Shown here one piece after another: positions 42,719 to 51,469 of a stretch of 64,000 bases of DNA; within the stretch, counting starts at the first letter, position 1, and every line of letters starts with the position of its first letter. Source of the DNA: JBEVOS01 sp964563395 (GTDB lineage Bacteria > Pseudomonadota > Alphaproteobacteria > Caulobacterales > Aquidulcibacteraceae); contig CAZLWK010000001.1 of assembly GCA_964563395.1 (NCBI GenBank), positions 186,001 through 250,000 on the forward strand, read 5' to 3'. A program made the translations under genes and the position numbers. The notes beneath the pieces are model-generated. The model worked only from the letters and a program-made list of their open reading frames with translations. It searched no databases and was not told where the DNA came from.

Positions 42719-43030
42719 TTAGAGGCCGCGGCCGGTCTTGGAATTGTGGCACGTCTCGCAGAGCGCTTGCCAATTGGCGCGATCCCAAAAGAGCCGCTTA
42801 TCGCCGCGATGCGGGATGATGTGGTCGACGACCGTGGCGGCCGTCACATCGCCCGCCTTGAGGCAATCCGCGCAGAGCGGATAGCGCCCCAGGAAATCCG
42901 TCCTTGCCTTGGACCAGGACCAATCATAGCCGCGGGCGTTGGCGTTGGGCCGGCGCGCGTCGAGGAGCTTCCTATCCACCTGCAAGGACGCATGGCGACG
43001 CGGCCTATGGATCGGCGGCGCGATCGGCAT
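42719..43030 (-). CDS. HNH endonuclease, packaging-associated
   Basis: 103 residues with CADC, DHIIPHRGDKRLFWDRANWQALCETCHNSKTG: two CxxC zinc pairs flanking the DH...N...H catalytic motif. Phage HNH proteins next to small/large terminase genes stimulate DNA cleavage at cos; its location fits that role. Confidence 0.9.
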   Translation of the reverse strand: MPIAPPIHRPRRHASLQVDRKLLDARRPNANARGYDWSWSKARTDFLGRYPLCADCLKAGDVTAATVVDHIIPHRGDKRLFWDRANWQALCETCHNSKTGRGL

Positions 43031-43110
43031 GGGGTTCTTTCAGGCGGATTGAGGAGGGATGCCAAGCCAGTACGCTTCATGTGGCGGTTTGTCAAGCGGG
43101 CGCGTGGCGG

Positions 43111-43812
43111 CTACAGCCCGAACGTGTCGGCCACGCCGTCGAGCGCGCAAGCGAGAAGCGCGCCGACAAGATCGCGCCGCCTCTGTTCGTGGTTCGGCAT
43201 CCAAGGCCCATTGAGCGCCGGCCGGCGCGCCGCCTCATCCAGCGTGCGCCCGGCGATCACCACGCTGTCGACCACCTCGCGCATGGCGGCGGGCATGCGC
43301 TCGATCGCCCGCATATAGCGCGCCCGCGCGGCCGCATTGCCGTCCGGCCCGCGCGCGACGGGCGAGCCGTCGACGCGCTCTTTCCAGCTTTGCCCCTTCA
43401 TCGCGCCGAAGCCGCCCGCCTCATAGGCCTCCACCAGGGCCTTCGCGGCGGCGTATTGGCGCTTGCTGATCCGACCGCGCTTGTAGAGGAGGGCGGGGCG
43501 CCAGGACTCGCCGACGCGCACGGCGCGCCCGCGCGCCTTGGGATCGAACATGGAAAGCCGCACGATCTCCGCGCCGGCCTTGCCGACCAGTTCGGGCGTG
43601 GGCTTTTCGCCCGCGAAAGCATCGAGATCGCGCGCGGCCTTGGCGCGGCGCGCCTTGGCCGGCGCGGTCACGCGGGCGGCGTGATTGTCATTGGCCGCGC
43701 GCGCCTTGAGGCGCGCCGCTTCGCGGTCGTCGGCGGCGAACATCCAATCGTAAAACCATTCGCCCAATTCCTCGATCTGGGCGGCGGGGCAGTGGACCAT
43801 GGCGGCCGTCAT
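43111..43812 (-). CDS. Hypothetical phage protein with possible HTH C-terminus
   Basis: 233 residues from ATG 43812. An Ala/Arg/Lys-rich middle is followed by YKRGRISKRQYAAAKALVEAYEAGG and a C-terminal ERMPAAMREVVDSVVIAGRTLDEAARR segment that resembles sigma-region-4 or DUF6456-like HTH. Placed between replication and packaging genes, it could be the late transcription regulator, but this is inference. Confidence 0.6.
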   Translation of the reverse strand: MTAAMVHCPAAQIEELGEWFYDWMFAADDREAARLKARAANDNHAARVTAPAKARRAKAARDLDAFAGEKPTPELVGKAGAEIVRLSMFDPKARGRAVRVGESWRPALLYKRGRISKRQYAAAKALVEAYEAGGFGAMKGQSWKERVDGSPVARGPDGNAAARARYMRAIERMPAAMREVVDSVVIAGRTLDEAARRPALNGPWMPNHEQRRRDLVGALLACALDGVADTFGL

Positions 43813-43916
43813 CGGCGGGCCTTGCAAGGGGAGAAAAAGCGCCGGCGTGATCGAAAAGCCGGCTTCCTATTGCTTTCACATGGCGCGGGCGCGCGCCTTA
43901 TGGCTTCAATGGTGAA

Positions 43917-44133
43917 GCCTCACAAGGATCACAGGGCTCACAAAGCCTTATGGATCAAGGTCTTATTCCGTGAGGCAAGCGTGAGGTGTGAGGCAAGCCA
44001 AACCCTCTTAAGAGGTGTTCTCAATTTGCTCGGCGTTCCATTTTGGGATTCGCCCGCCTGCCGCCCCGTCTTTGTAAGGCAGGGGCGGTTTTTGTGAGGC
44101 ACGCGAAAAAACGCCGCAACGCGGCAGCCTCAC
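43917..44133. repeat. GTGAGGC iteron-like cluster, candidate replication origin
   Basis: Copies of GTGAGGC at 43970, 43988 and 44094, GTGAGGT at 43981, and the complement GCCTCAC at 43917 and 44127 (with a near copy GGCTCAC at 43935). GTGAGGCAAGC is repeated exactly 18 bases apart. The 340-base noncoding stretch 43828-44164 is less GC-rich than its surroundings and lies beside the helicase gene. A CCGCCCC / GGGGCGG hairpin with T5 is at 44061-44093. Confidence 0.5.
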
Positions 44134-44164
44134 GGCGTGTTTTCGGGCGCGGCGCGGGCGACCA

Positions 44165-45697
44165 TCACACATCATCGAGCGCCCCATCGGCGTCGGCGAT
44201 CATTTGCGACACCTCATAAGCGGAGCGCAGCCGCGCGCCCTTGCGGCGGGCCTTGCCGGTGCCGCCTTCGCGGCTGGTGATCATGATCTGATGATCAGAG
44301 AGGGCGAGGCCGAACGATTTCTGATGCATCGGCTCAAAGCCCTGCGCCTCCATCGCGTCCTTATAGGAGGCATAGAGCGCGGCCATGAATTCGACGTGGT
44401 CGGGCACGAGCTCGCAATAGGTTTCCAGCCATTCGCGGAACGCATTGGAGCCGCGCTTATAATCGGCGTGCGCCGCCTCGATCGAGGCCGGCGGATCGAG
44501 GCCGCGCTGCAGATAGGCGAGAAGCCCGCGCGCCAGCCAGGCGATCAAAGCGGGCGCTTCGCGCGCGAGCATCATCTCCATTTCGGGGTTCATGTCGGCG
44601 CGCTTCAATTGCACGCGCCAGGGCATGATATGGACGCGCCGCCAGATGCCGTCATCGGAGCCGCCGATGCCGGGCCGGGCGTTGCATTCCAGGATCAGCT
44701 TGAAGGACGGGATGAATTCGAACGGGTCGCGATTGAGGAAGCGCGCCGTGAGCGGCGCCCCGCCGGTGAATTGCTTGATCAGGCCCTCATTGAGGCGTGA
44801 GCCGCGCGGCGGTTCGCTGGTGGAGACGAGCCGCGTCGCGCCGGACAGGCGCGCGAGATCAGGCGAGGCCTGCGCCGCCGAGCGGCCGGTCTTGTCCTCC
44901 AAGAACGTCTTGACATCGGCGGTCGCGGCATAGGAGCCGAGCGCGCGGCGCACGGCGCCGATGGTGACGCTCTTGCCGTCGCCGCCGCGGCCTTGGAGCA
45001 TGAAAAACACTTGCTCGCGATTGAGGCCGGAGGCGCAATAGCCGAGCACGCGCGCGAGAAACCAGCGCTCTTGCACATCGGGGACCATGCGCGCGAGGTG
45101 ATCCTCCCAGAGCGTCGAGCGCGCGTCCGGCTGATAGGGCGCGGCGCAGATGCGCGTGATCTTGTCGGCGGGATTGTGCGGATCGAGGCGCGCCTCATAG
45201 CGCCCGCCTTCGCCGGCGATGAAGCGCACCGTGCCGTTCTCGCAATTGAGCGCCAGAGGCTCGCGGTCGAATTCCTCAAGGTCGGCGGCGAGCGCGGCGG
45301 CGGCATAGGAGAGCATGCCCTTGCCGCGATTGATCGAGCCGGACGTGGTGCGCCATTCCTTGAGCGCGGCGGCGCGCTTGCGCCAGCGCTCGATCTTGGC
45401 CGGATCGCCGGCATTGCGCTCTTCCAGCTTGGCGGCCTCATAGAGGGCCTTGGATTCGTCCTCAAGCGACGCCGCGGTCAGGGCCGCGCAAAGGAGGGCC
45501 GCCTCGTCGGCGCCCTCGCGGCTCCAATGCGTACCGGTGTAAACATACCAGCCTTGCCCGCGCACGAAGCGGAAGCGGTCGCCATGGCGGGCGATGAAGC
45601 GTTTCGAATTGCCGTCGTCGGAGAGGTCAAAGGCGGCGAGCGAGACATCGTCGCGCGTGATCATCGGTGCGGCGAGGTCGAGGGAAAGATCAGTCAT
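44165..45697 (-). CDS. D5/P4-type phage DNA helicase-primase C-terminal protein
   Basis: 510 residues. RFRFVRGQGWYVYTGTHW and the D5-N region (LALNCENGTVRF...) precede an SF3 helicase domain with Walker A FMLQGRGGDGKSVTIGAVRRALG, Walker B-like FKLILECNARPGIGG and GIWRRVHIMPWRVQ. The primase part is encoded separately at 48551-49759. It should unwind phage DNA at the origin. Overlaps the Dcm gene by 4 bp. Confidence 0.92.
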   Translation of the reverse strand: MTDLSLDLAAPMITRDDVSLAAFDLSDDGNSKRFIARHGDRFRFVRGQGWYVYTGTHWSREGADEAALLCAALTAASLEDESKALYEAAKLEERNAGDPAKIERWRKRAAALKEWRTTSGSINRGKGMLSYAAAALAADLEEFDREPLALNCENGTVRFIAGEGGRYEARLDPHNPADKITRICAAPYQPDARSTLWEDHLARMVPDVQERWFLARVLGYCASGLNREQVFFMLQGRGGDGKSVTIGAVRRALGSYAATADVKTFLEDKTGRSAAQASPDLARLSGATRLVSTSEPPRGSRLNEGLIKQFTGGAPLTARFLNRDPFEFIPSFKLILECNARPGIGGSDDGIWRRVHIMPWRVQLKRADMNPEMEMMLAREAPALIAWLARGLLAYLQRGLDPPASIEAAHADYKRGSNAFREWLETYCELVPDHVEFMAALYASYKDAMEAQGFEPMHQKSFGLALSDHQIMITSREGGTGKARRKGARLRSAYEVSQMIADADGALDDV

Positions 45698-47061
45698 GCG
45701 GGCGAGGATTTAAGGGAGAGCGCGGCCGCGATGCGCCGGCCGAGCCATGCCATTTTCGGCACAGCCATGGAATTGCCGATCATCTTATAACGCGGGCCAT
45801 CGGCCATCGGCTTGCCGCGATAGGGCACGAGCGTAAAATCGTCGGGTGCGCCCTGCAGCCGCTCGCATTCGACCGGCATGAGTCGGCGCACCGCCCAGCT
45901 TTCGGCGGATTCATCGCCTTGCAGCGCGAACGAGCGCGACGCGCCGCCGCTCGCCGCGCGCACGCTGGCGAGGTCGGCGAGCTCAGGCGCGGCGCCGCCG
46001 TCGCGGCCGCGCAGATTGATCGCCACGGCCGGGGGAACGCCGGCGTTCGCGTGCGAGCCGGCATGGCCGCCGGCGCGCAAGGTCGGCGCGATGTCGACAT
46101 TATCGCCGGAGGAATGATTCTCGGTGCTCATGAACGCGACCGGAACGAGCGGGATTCCCTTGCCGGTGCCGTCCTCGCTGGCGTCAAAGCCTTCGCCGCG
46201 GAGCGTGTGCGCGACGAGGGTTTCGCTTTCGCTGTCGTTACGGCCCGATCCGCCCTTGGCGTTGAGCGTGAAGGACAGGGGGGGCGCGTAGAGCGAGCCG
46301 ATCGCGTCACCGCGTCCAGCGCCCGCGCCAGCATGATCGGTAAATCCTTCCCGCGCTTTGCGGCGCGGCGCAGGATGCCCGCGCAGGCCGCGGCGCTCAA
46401 AAAGTACCGCGCCGGGATCGAGCGCGTCTCTAAAACCGACGACAAGGAGCACGCGGCGGCGTCGTTGGGCGAGGCCGAAATGTTGAGCGTCGAGAATCCG
46501 CCAAGCCGCCCATGCCCGCGGCCCGGAAGCCAGACCCGAATCTGGCCACCGTCCGCGTTCGAGTGGCGAATGGAGGGGAGCATCCGCGCCGACAAATCCG
46601 GCGAGGAGACATCCAAAGGCGTTGTCCTTTGTGTTGAGGCATCCGGGCACGTTCTCCCAGACGACGACGAGGCCGGGGCGGCCTTCGGCTTGGCGTTGCG
46701 CGTCGATGGCATGGGCGAGGGCGACGAAGGAAAGGGAGAGATTGCCGCGCGCGTCGGCGAGGCTTTGGCGTTTGCCGGCGACCGAGAACGCCTGGCAGGG
46801 CGTGCCGCCGACGAGAATATCGGGCATCGACACGCCGCGCCCCTTCAAATGGCGCACGCGCAAGGCGGTGAAATCGCCCCAGAGCAAGGGCGCGTCGGCG
46901 GGCTTTGCCGCCAAGCGCGCGTCGTGCGCGCCCCAGCGGTGCGCGAGCACGGCGCGGGGCGCCGGCTCGATTTCGGAGAGAAAGACGCACCGCCATCCGA
47001 GCGGGCGCCAAGCGAGCGAGGCCGCGTCATAGCCGGAACAGACAGAGCCGTAAGTGATCAC
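45694..47061 (-). CDS. DNA (cytosine-5) methyltransferase
   Basis: 455 residues starting at GTG 47061, which overlaps the HNH stop by GTGA; the longer upstream frame has no family character. Motif I YGSVCSGYDAASLAW, motif IV GGTPCQAFSVAGKR with the catalytic Cys near residue 89, ENVPG near 137, QRRRRV, and IGNSMAVP at the end. The variable region is long. Probably protects phage DNA from host restriction; no partner endonuclease is seen. Confidence 0.93.
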   Translation of the reverse strand: MITYGSVCSGYDAASLAWRPLGWRCVFLSEIEPAPRAVLAHRWGAHDARLAAKPADAPLLWGDFTALRVRHLKGRGVSMPDILVGGTPCQAFSVAGKRQSLADARGNLSLSFVALAHAIDAQRQAEGRPGLVVVWENVPGCLNTKDNAFGCLLAGFVGADAPLHSPLERGRWPDSGLASGPRAWAAWRILDAQHFGLAQRRRRVLLVVGFRDALDPGAVLFERRGLRGHPAPRRKAREGFTDHAGAGAGRGDAIGSLYAPPLSFTLNAKGGSGRNDSESETLVAHTLRGEGFDASEDGTGKGIPLVPVAFMSTENHSSGDNVDIAPTLRAGGHAGSHANAGVPPAVAINLRGRDGGAAPELADLASVRAASGGASRSFALQGDESAESWAVRRLMPVECERLQGAPDDFTLVPYRGKPMADGPRYKMIGNSMAVPKMAWLGRRIAAALSLKSSPA

Positions 47062-47390
47062 GCCGCACGTTTGCGAGGGAAGAGGATGGCGCGGCCGCGC
47101 CTTGTATTTTCGCGCGCGCTCACGCATTCGAGGTGCGAAGGCTTCACGCAGGCGCGGTTGCGGCAGAGATGGTCGAGCACCATGCCCGCCGGGATCGGCG
47201 CGCCGGCGGCGAATTCCCAGATCGCGCGGTGCGCCATGTAGGCGCGGCCGCCGAGCTTGAGCTTGCCGAAGCCGTTGGCGCTGTTCCAGCCGGTCCAGAG
47301 CCAGCACCAATGCTCATTGGGGCCGTCGCGCCTCTCAATGCGCGCGCGCCATTCCGGCGGCAGCACGGCGAAGAGCTCGTCCATGCTCAC
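47058..47390 (-). CDS. HNH endonuclease (HNH_3 type)
   Basis: 110 residues from GTG 47390. WCWLWTGWNSANGFGKLKLGGRAYMAHRAIWEFAAG then LDHLCRNRACVKPSHLECVSARENTRRG has the zinc and HNH residues of small homing-type nucleases. Overlaps on both sides place it inside the replication operon beside a methyltransferase; it is either a homing gene or a functional partner. Confidence 0.88.
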   Translation of the reverse strand: MSMDELFAVLPPEWRARIERRDGPNEHWCWLWTGWNSANGFGKLKLGGRAYMAHRAIWEFAAGAPIPAGMVLDHLCRNRACVKPSHLECVSARENTRRGRAILFPRKRAA

Positions 47391-47674
47391 GGCGCACGCC
47401 GCGCAAAATCGTACATTGCGGCGGCGAGATCGGCATCGGAGGTGTAAAGCTCCGAGCGTAGCTCGTAGTGTTGCTGGATCGCGTCCAGCGCCGCGCGCAT
47501 CAGCGCGATTTCTTGCTCGGCTGCGACGAGGGCTTGGGACAGGAGGACGACACCCCGAGAGCGGACAATTGCCAAGCCGCCAAACGAAATGCGCTCGGTA
47601 GTGCTGCCATCGGCGCTTTTTCGCGCAAATGCGCGCGCCGCGTGCATCGCGAAATCTAGTTCGGCGTTGCTCAT
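47387..47674 (-). CDS. Hypothetical small phage protein
   Basis: 95 residues, helical, ALVAAEQEIALMRAALDAIQQHYELRSELY. 4-bp overlaps with both neighbours support translation. No family recognised. Confidence 0.6.
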   Translation of the reverse strand: MSNAELDFAMHAARAFARKSADGSTTERISFGGLAIVRSRGVVLLSQALVAAEQEIALMRAALDAIQQHYELRSELYTSDADLAAAMYDFARRAP

Positions 47675-48561
47675 TTCCCGGCCGTCACGGGAAAGGCATT
47701 GTGTTCGCGGTCATCGAGCACGCGGCCGGCGGCTTTTTTGCCGTCCCGGCGCATCCATTGGCCGTCAATCAACCTGGCGCCTGGCCCGAAATCGTCGTCG
47801 CTTTGGGGCGGTTCGATCGGCGCCCATTCGCCCCATTGCTTGAAGAAAAACGCCGTGCCGGTGACGGCGCAGGACTCGCGTAAATTGCGCGCCCAATCTG
47901 GATGCATGGGCCGCGCGCCGCGCCCGCTTTCACCGCCGACGATCAGCCAATCGATGCACATCAAATCGCACATGTTCGGCTCGATCCGATCGAGCAACGG
48001 CTCGGCCGAGACGAAGCGCACCGCCGCCGGTGCGGCCAAAAGGTGCGGCACACGCTCATCCCAGCGCGTCTGATCCTCGGCGGAAACGCCGATCCAGACA
48101 TTTTCAAGCGGCCAGCAAAAAGGCTCTTCCGTGACCGGTAACCCAGCGGCGCGCATGCGGCTGGGATAGGATTCGATGTAAGCGCGCATGCGCAACGCGC
48201 GCTTCGTCAGAACCTGGAAAATGTGCTGCGGCGCAAATCGCATCACCGCGAACACGCGATCAATCCATTCGTCGGGCACGTCCTCGTGAAAAAGGTCGCC
48301 CATGGAATTCACGAAGATGCGGCGCGGCTTTTTCCAGCGCAGCGGGGTATCCAGCGCTTTCTCGTTCATTCGCAGCGCGCCCGTCCACACCGGCCCGGCC
48401 TTGCTCGCTTGCGTCAGCCCGTCATAGAGCGGCAGATGCGCAAGCCGCGCGCCGGCGAAGCGCATCGCATAGCAATGGGCGCAGCCGGGCGAGACGACGC
48501 TGCAGCCCACGATCGGATTCCAGGTCGCGTCGGTCCATTCGATCGCGCTCTTATCGGCCAT
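47671..48561 (-). CDS. DUF5131 (phage Gp37/Gp68) protein, radical-SAM-like
   Basis: 296 residues. IEWTDATWNPIVGCSVVSPGCAHCYAMRFAGAR is the family signature; the Cys cluster (GC...GCAHCY) resembles an iron-sulphur/SAM site. RIFVNSMGDLFHEDVPDEWIDRVF, FQVLTKRALRM, ENVWIGVSAEDQTRWDERVPHLL and WLIVGGESGRGARPMHPDWARNLRESC complete the pattern. The family is frequent in phages and its reaction is not established. Confidence 0.9.
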   Translation of the reverse strand: MADKSAIEWTDATWNPIVGCSVVSPGCAHCYAMRFAGARLAHLPLYDGLTQASKAGPVWTGALRMNEKALDTPLRWKKPRRIFVNSMGDLFHEDVPDEWIDRVFAVMRFAPQHIFQVLTKRALRMRAYIESYPSRMRAAGLPVTEEPFCWPLENVWIGVSAEDQTRWDERVPHLLAAPAAVRFVSAEPLLDRIEPNMCDLMCIDWLIVGGESGRGARPMHPDWARNLRESCAVTGTAFFFKQWGEWAPIEPPQSDDDFGPGARLIDGQWMRRDGKKAAGRVLDDREHNAFPVTAGK

Positions 48562-49759
48562 TGTCTTTCACCATGTCATTGAGGTCGCAGCCCGCGCGCG
48601 CGGGCAGGAGCGCGGCGACGCTTGAAGCGCCGGCCGCGCGCCAATGCTGGATCGCGAGGTCCGCGCATAATTGCGCGCGCGCCTCGGCGTCGAGCAGCAT
48701 GAGGCGCACCGTGCCCATTTCGTCGCGCCGCTTCAAACGGATCGGCGCCATGTCGCGGTCGACGATCACGATCACGGCGCCGGCGTTCGGATGAGTCCAG
48801 GGCGGGGCGGCGCGGTCGGCCTTCGGCGGCCAATGCGTCGCCGCGCCGTCCTCGTCCTTGCGATAGCCGCCTTGGAGATTGGTTAAGGACAGCACGGCCG
48901 CCGCGCGCGCGGGCGACGGGTGCGCCATGTGCAGCGCGGTGAGCGTGGTCTCAACGCCCTCGCCGACATAGAGCGGCGCGCCTTCAAGGCCGGGCGCGGC
49001 CGGATCGAGCGGCGTCAGCGGGCACGCCCCGCCTTGCGCCTTGCCCCACATTTTGCGCGCGGGGATCGGCGCGCCGTCCGGCGCGATCATCAGCGCCTTG
49101 TCGGTTCCATCGCGCGTCAGATAGGTCGCATGAACGCCGATCAGGCGCCCCTTGCCGGCGCGCGCCTTGTCGGTCGAGGCCGTGTCGACGATCGGCGCGA
49201 GCATCGCCGGCGCGCGCCGTTCCCAGATCAGCCGCCCGCCCTGGCGTTCGCCGGCGGCGAAGGCGTCGGGATGAAAGCGCAGCCGGTCGAGCGCGCGCCC
49301 AAGGCGCGCCGGGTCGAGGCCGCGGCGCCGCAGCCAGGCCTCGACGATCGTGCCGCGCGCGGGGCGCGCCGCGCGCCAAAAGCTGATCGCCATCGACGCG
49401 GTGGAGCGCGGCGGCGGCGATGGTGCGGCGGCCGTGCGCGACGTGTGAGGCAAGGGCGTGAAACCGCCGCCGGCGAGGCGGCGCGCGGCCGCGAGCGCGG
49501 GCGAGACATCGCCCTCGCCGGGCCCGCCCAAGGCGATTTCAAGATCGATCGCCGAGCCGCCCTCGCCGCAGGCGAAGCAATGCCAGAGATTGCTTTTGAG
49601 CGTGACCGAAAAGCGCCCGCTCTTGGCGTCGCCGCCGCAGAGCGGGCACGGCCCCACGAGCCGGCCGCCGACGCGGCGCAGGGCGACGCCCGCCGCCGCG
49701 GCGAGGTCGGCGCATGCCACGCGCTTGGCCGCGTCGAAGAGGTCGCGATGATCCGTCAC
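48551..49759 (-). CDS. DNA primase, CHC2 zinc finger plus Toprim
   Basis: 402 residues. Zinc finger CPLCGG...WHCFACGEGGSAIDLEIALGG near the N-terminus, Toprim motifs PLYVGEGVETTLTALHM and VIVIVDRDMAPI in the second half. Primes phage DNA replication with the helicase at 44165. The two halves are separated by the methyltransferase/HNH/DUF5131 genes. Overlaps DUF5131 by 11 bp. Confidence 0.92.
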   Translation of the reverse strand: MTDHRDLFDAAKRVACADLAAAAGVALRRVGGRLVGPCPLCGGDAKSGRFSVTLKSNLWHCFACGEGGSAIDLEIALGGPGEGDVSPALAAARRLAGGGFTPLPHTSRTAAAPSPPPRSTASMAISFWRAARPARGTIVEAWLRRRGLDPARLGRALDRLRFHPDAFAAGERQGGRLIWERRAPAMLAPIVDTASTDKARAGKGRLIGVHATYLTRDGTDKALMIAPDGAPIPARKMWGKAQGGACPLTPLDPAAPGLEGAPLYVGEGVETTLTALHMAHPSPARAAAVLSLTNLQGGYRKDEDGAATHWPPKADRAAPPWTHPNAGAVIVIVDRDMAPIRLKRRDEMGTVRLMLLDAEARAQLCADLAIQHWRAAGASSVAALLPARAGCDLNDMVKDNGR

Positions 49760-49768
49760 GCGATCCGC

Positions 49769-49993
49769 TCAGCGGAAAAAGGAATGCGCGCAGACGCCAT
49801 GCGCGTCGCGCAGGCATTTGCGGTGTGTCGGCAGGCTTGACGCGGCGTGCGCGCGCGGACAGCGCACGCCGCATGCGGCGTGGTCTTGCGCTGCCGGTTT
49901 TTCGGTGTAACGCCCGGCCGGACGACCGGGGCGCGCGCTGAATTCGCGTGGATCGCGCGCGGCGCGATAGAGCTTGGTCGGATCGGCGCTCAT
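49769..49993 (-). CDS. Hypothetical small basic protein
   Basis: 74 residues from ATG 49993 (ATGA overlap with the preceding gene): MSADPTKLYRAARDPREFSARPGRPAGRYTEKPAAQDHAACG... Contains scattered Cys and His that could bind zinc. No family recognised. Confidence 0.5.
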   Translation of the reverse strand: MSADPTKLYRAARDPREFSARPGRPAGRYTEKPAAQDHAACGVRCPRAHAASSLPTHRKCLRDAHGVCAHSFFR

Positions 49994-50322
49994 GGCTTGT
50001 CCTGTTTTTCGGGGAGATCGGGGCGCGCGGCGCCCAAGGCCTTGGCGGCCGCGCGCACAGCGTCGGGCGCCACGGCGCACAGATAGAGGTCGATGATTTC
50101 GAACCGCTCGTCCCGCGATTCATGGAGCTCGCCGATCGCGAACACCAATTCGCTCAAAGCGGCTGCGTTTTCGGTGATCGCCTCGCGGCGCACGCCCTCC
50201 GGCGCCTCCGATTGCCGGGCGACCGCGTGAGGGACAAGATGGCGCGCGCGGGCGGTCTTGATCGCGCCGAGAAGGTTCGCCAGCGCACGGCGCAGCCGCG
50301 CGGCCTCCAATTCGGCGCTCAT
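49990..50322 (-). CDS. Hypothetical phage protein
   Basis: 110 residues, helical (AELEAARLRRALANLLGAIKTARARHLV...ALSELVFAIGELHESRDERFEIIDLYL). Bounded by 4-bp overlaps on both sides within an early operon. Confidence 0.6.
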   Translation of the reverse strand: MSAELEAARLRRALANLLGAIKTARARHLVPHAVARQSEAPEGVRREAITENAAALSELVFAIGELHESRDERFEIIDLYLCAVAPDAVRAAAKALGAARPDLPEKQDKP

Positions 50323-50576
50323 GGCGCGCGCCCCGTCAGCCTGTTCAATTCATCCTTCCACCGCGCGAGCGCCATTTCGTCGGCGAGGCGTTGCGCGGCG
50401 GGATAGGCGTCCGGCGTGAGCTTGGGATCGATCCGCGCGGCCATATCCAGGAAGGCCTGCATGCCCGCGATCAGCATGGAGAGGCCGCGCGCCACGCTCA
50501 TGCGATCGCCGGGATCGAGATGGTCGCGCGCGGCCGCGAGCACGCGCTCCCAGGTGTCGTCATAAGCGGCGCTCAT
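50319..50576 (-). CDS. Hypothetical phage protein
   Basis: 85 residues, MSAAYDDTWERVLAAARDHLDPGDRMSVARGLSMLIAGMQAFLDMAARIDPK. Helical; overlaps both neighbours by 4 bp. Not recognised. Confidence 0.6.
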   Translation of the reverse strand: MSAAYDDTWERVLAAARDHLDPGDRMSVARGLSMLIAGMQAFLDMAARIDPKLTPDAYPAAQRLADEMALARWKDELNRLTGRAP

Positions 50577-50881
50577 TGCGCGGCCTCGTCTGTCTCGGCC
50601 GGCGCGCTTTCGCGCGTCACGTGATCGGGAAAGAGGCCGGCGAGGATCGTCGACAAATCGCCGGCCATCGACAGCGCGGCGGGCGCGGCGATCGTCAGCG
50701 TGTAGCGGCCGCTTTCGGCCCAGATCGTGATCTCCACGCTCTGCGCTTTCTGGCTGCGTTGGCCGCGCGCGGGCGCGGTGACGAGCGCGGTCTCGATGCG
50801 GGCGGCCTCCGGCGTGTAAACGACCTTGCCGTCATCGGCATGGGCGGGCACGACGAAATTGGCCGGCGTCGCGGTGATCAT
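50573..50881 (-). CDS. Hypothetical phage protein
   Basis: 102 residues with a beta-rich middle (SVEITIWAESGRYTLTIAAPAALSMAGDLSTILAGLFPDHV). No domain recognised. Overlaps the following gene by 4 bp. Confidence 0.6.
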   Translation of the reverse strand: MITATPANFVVPAHADDGKVVYTPEAARIETALVTAPARGQRSQKAQSVEITIWAESGRYTLTIAAPAALSMAGDLSTILAGLFPDHVTRESAPAETDEAAQ

Positions 50882-50953
50882 GGTTTGCGTTCCAGGGAAG
50901 AAGCGGGCCGCGCCAGGCGGGGCGCCAGACGCGGCCGGGTTTTCGAGAGCGGC

Positions 50954-51469
50954 CTAATCGCAGCCGCGTCCGGCGCGGCCGCGATCGGCCGGGTCGGTGA
51001 AGGCGCGCCAATCGATCCAGCCTTGCGGGCAATAAAAGCCCCAGGAGCGAAAGCGCGGCCCGGTGATGAAGAGCGTCCAGGCCGGGCGATGCACGATCAG
51101 GCGATGCGCCGCCTTGGCCTTGCGGAACACGAGCGCGCCGGGCCCGCGATGGCGCGCGGTCTGGCGCGCGGCCTCGCGGCGCAGCGTCGGGCCCCCGCCC
51201 GCCTTGAACCAATAATCGAGGCTGCCCCGGCGCAACGGCTTGACGACCGGCAACACTTCGAAATAGCCGCCGGCGAGAACGATCGACGCATTCCACCAGG
51301 GATGATCGTGCAGGGCGCGATCGTCGTCGGAGCGCTCGATGCGGTGCAGATAGATATTGAGGATCGGATTGCGCGGCAGGATGTGCCAGCGCTTCATGTA
51401 GGGCCGTTCCGGCCCGCCGATCAGCACGTCCGGCGCGCGCGCGAAGAGGCGTTGAATGGCGCGCATCAT
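50954..51469 (-). CDS. Cupin-like phage protein
   Basis: 171 residues from ATG 51469. The histidine-rich beta pattern DDRALHDHPWWNASIVLAGGYFEVL...HRLIVHRPAWTLFITGPRFRSWGFYCPQGWIDW is that of a metal-binding cupin. Possibly a small-molecule or nucleotide-modifying enzyme; substrate unknown. It is co-translated (ATGA) with two MazG-like nucleotide hydrolase genes, which may hint at a nucleotide-related role. Confidence 0.72.
   Translation of the reverse strand: MMRAIQRLFARAPDVLIGGPERPYMKRWHILPRNPILNIYLHRIERSDDDRALHDHPWWNASIVLAGGYFEVLPVVKPLRRGSLDYWFKAGGGPTLRREAARQTARHRGPGALVFRKAKAAHRLIVHRPAWTLFITGPRFRSWGFYCPQGWIDWRAFTDPADRGRAGRGCD

Noticed and set aside
43917..44133. CRISPR array
   Set aside because: Repeats are 7-11 bases, in both orientations and unevenly spaced; no spacers of regular length anywhere in the window.
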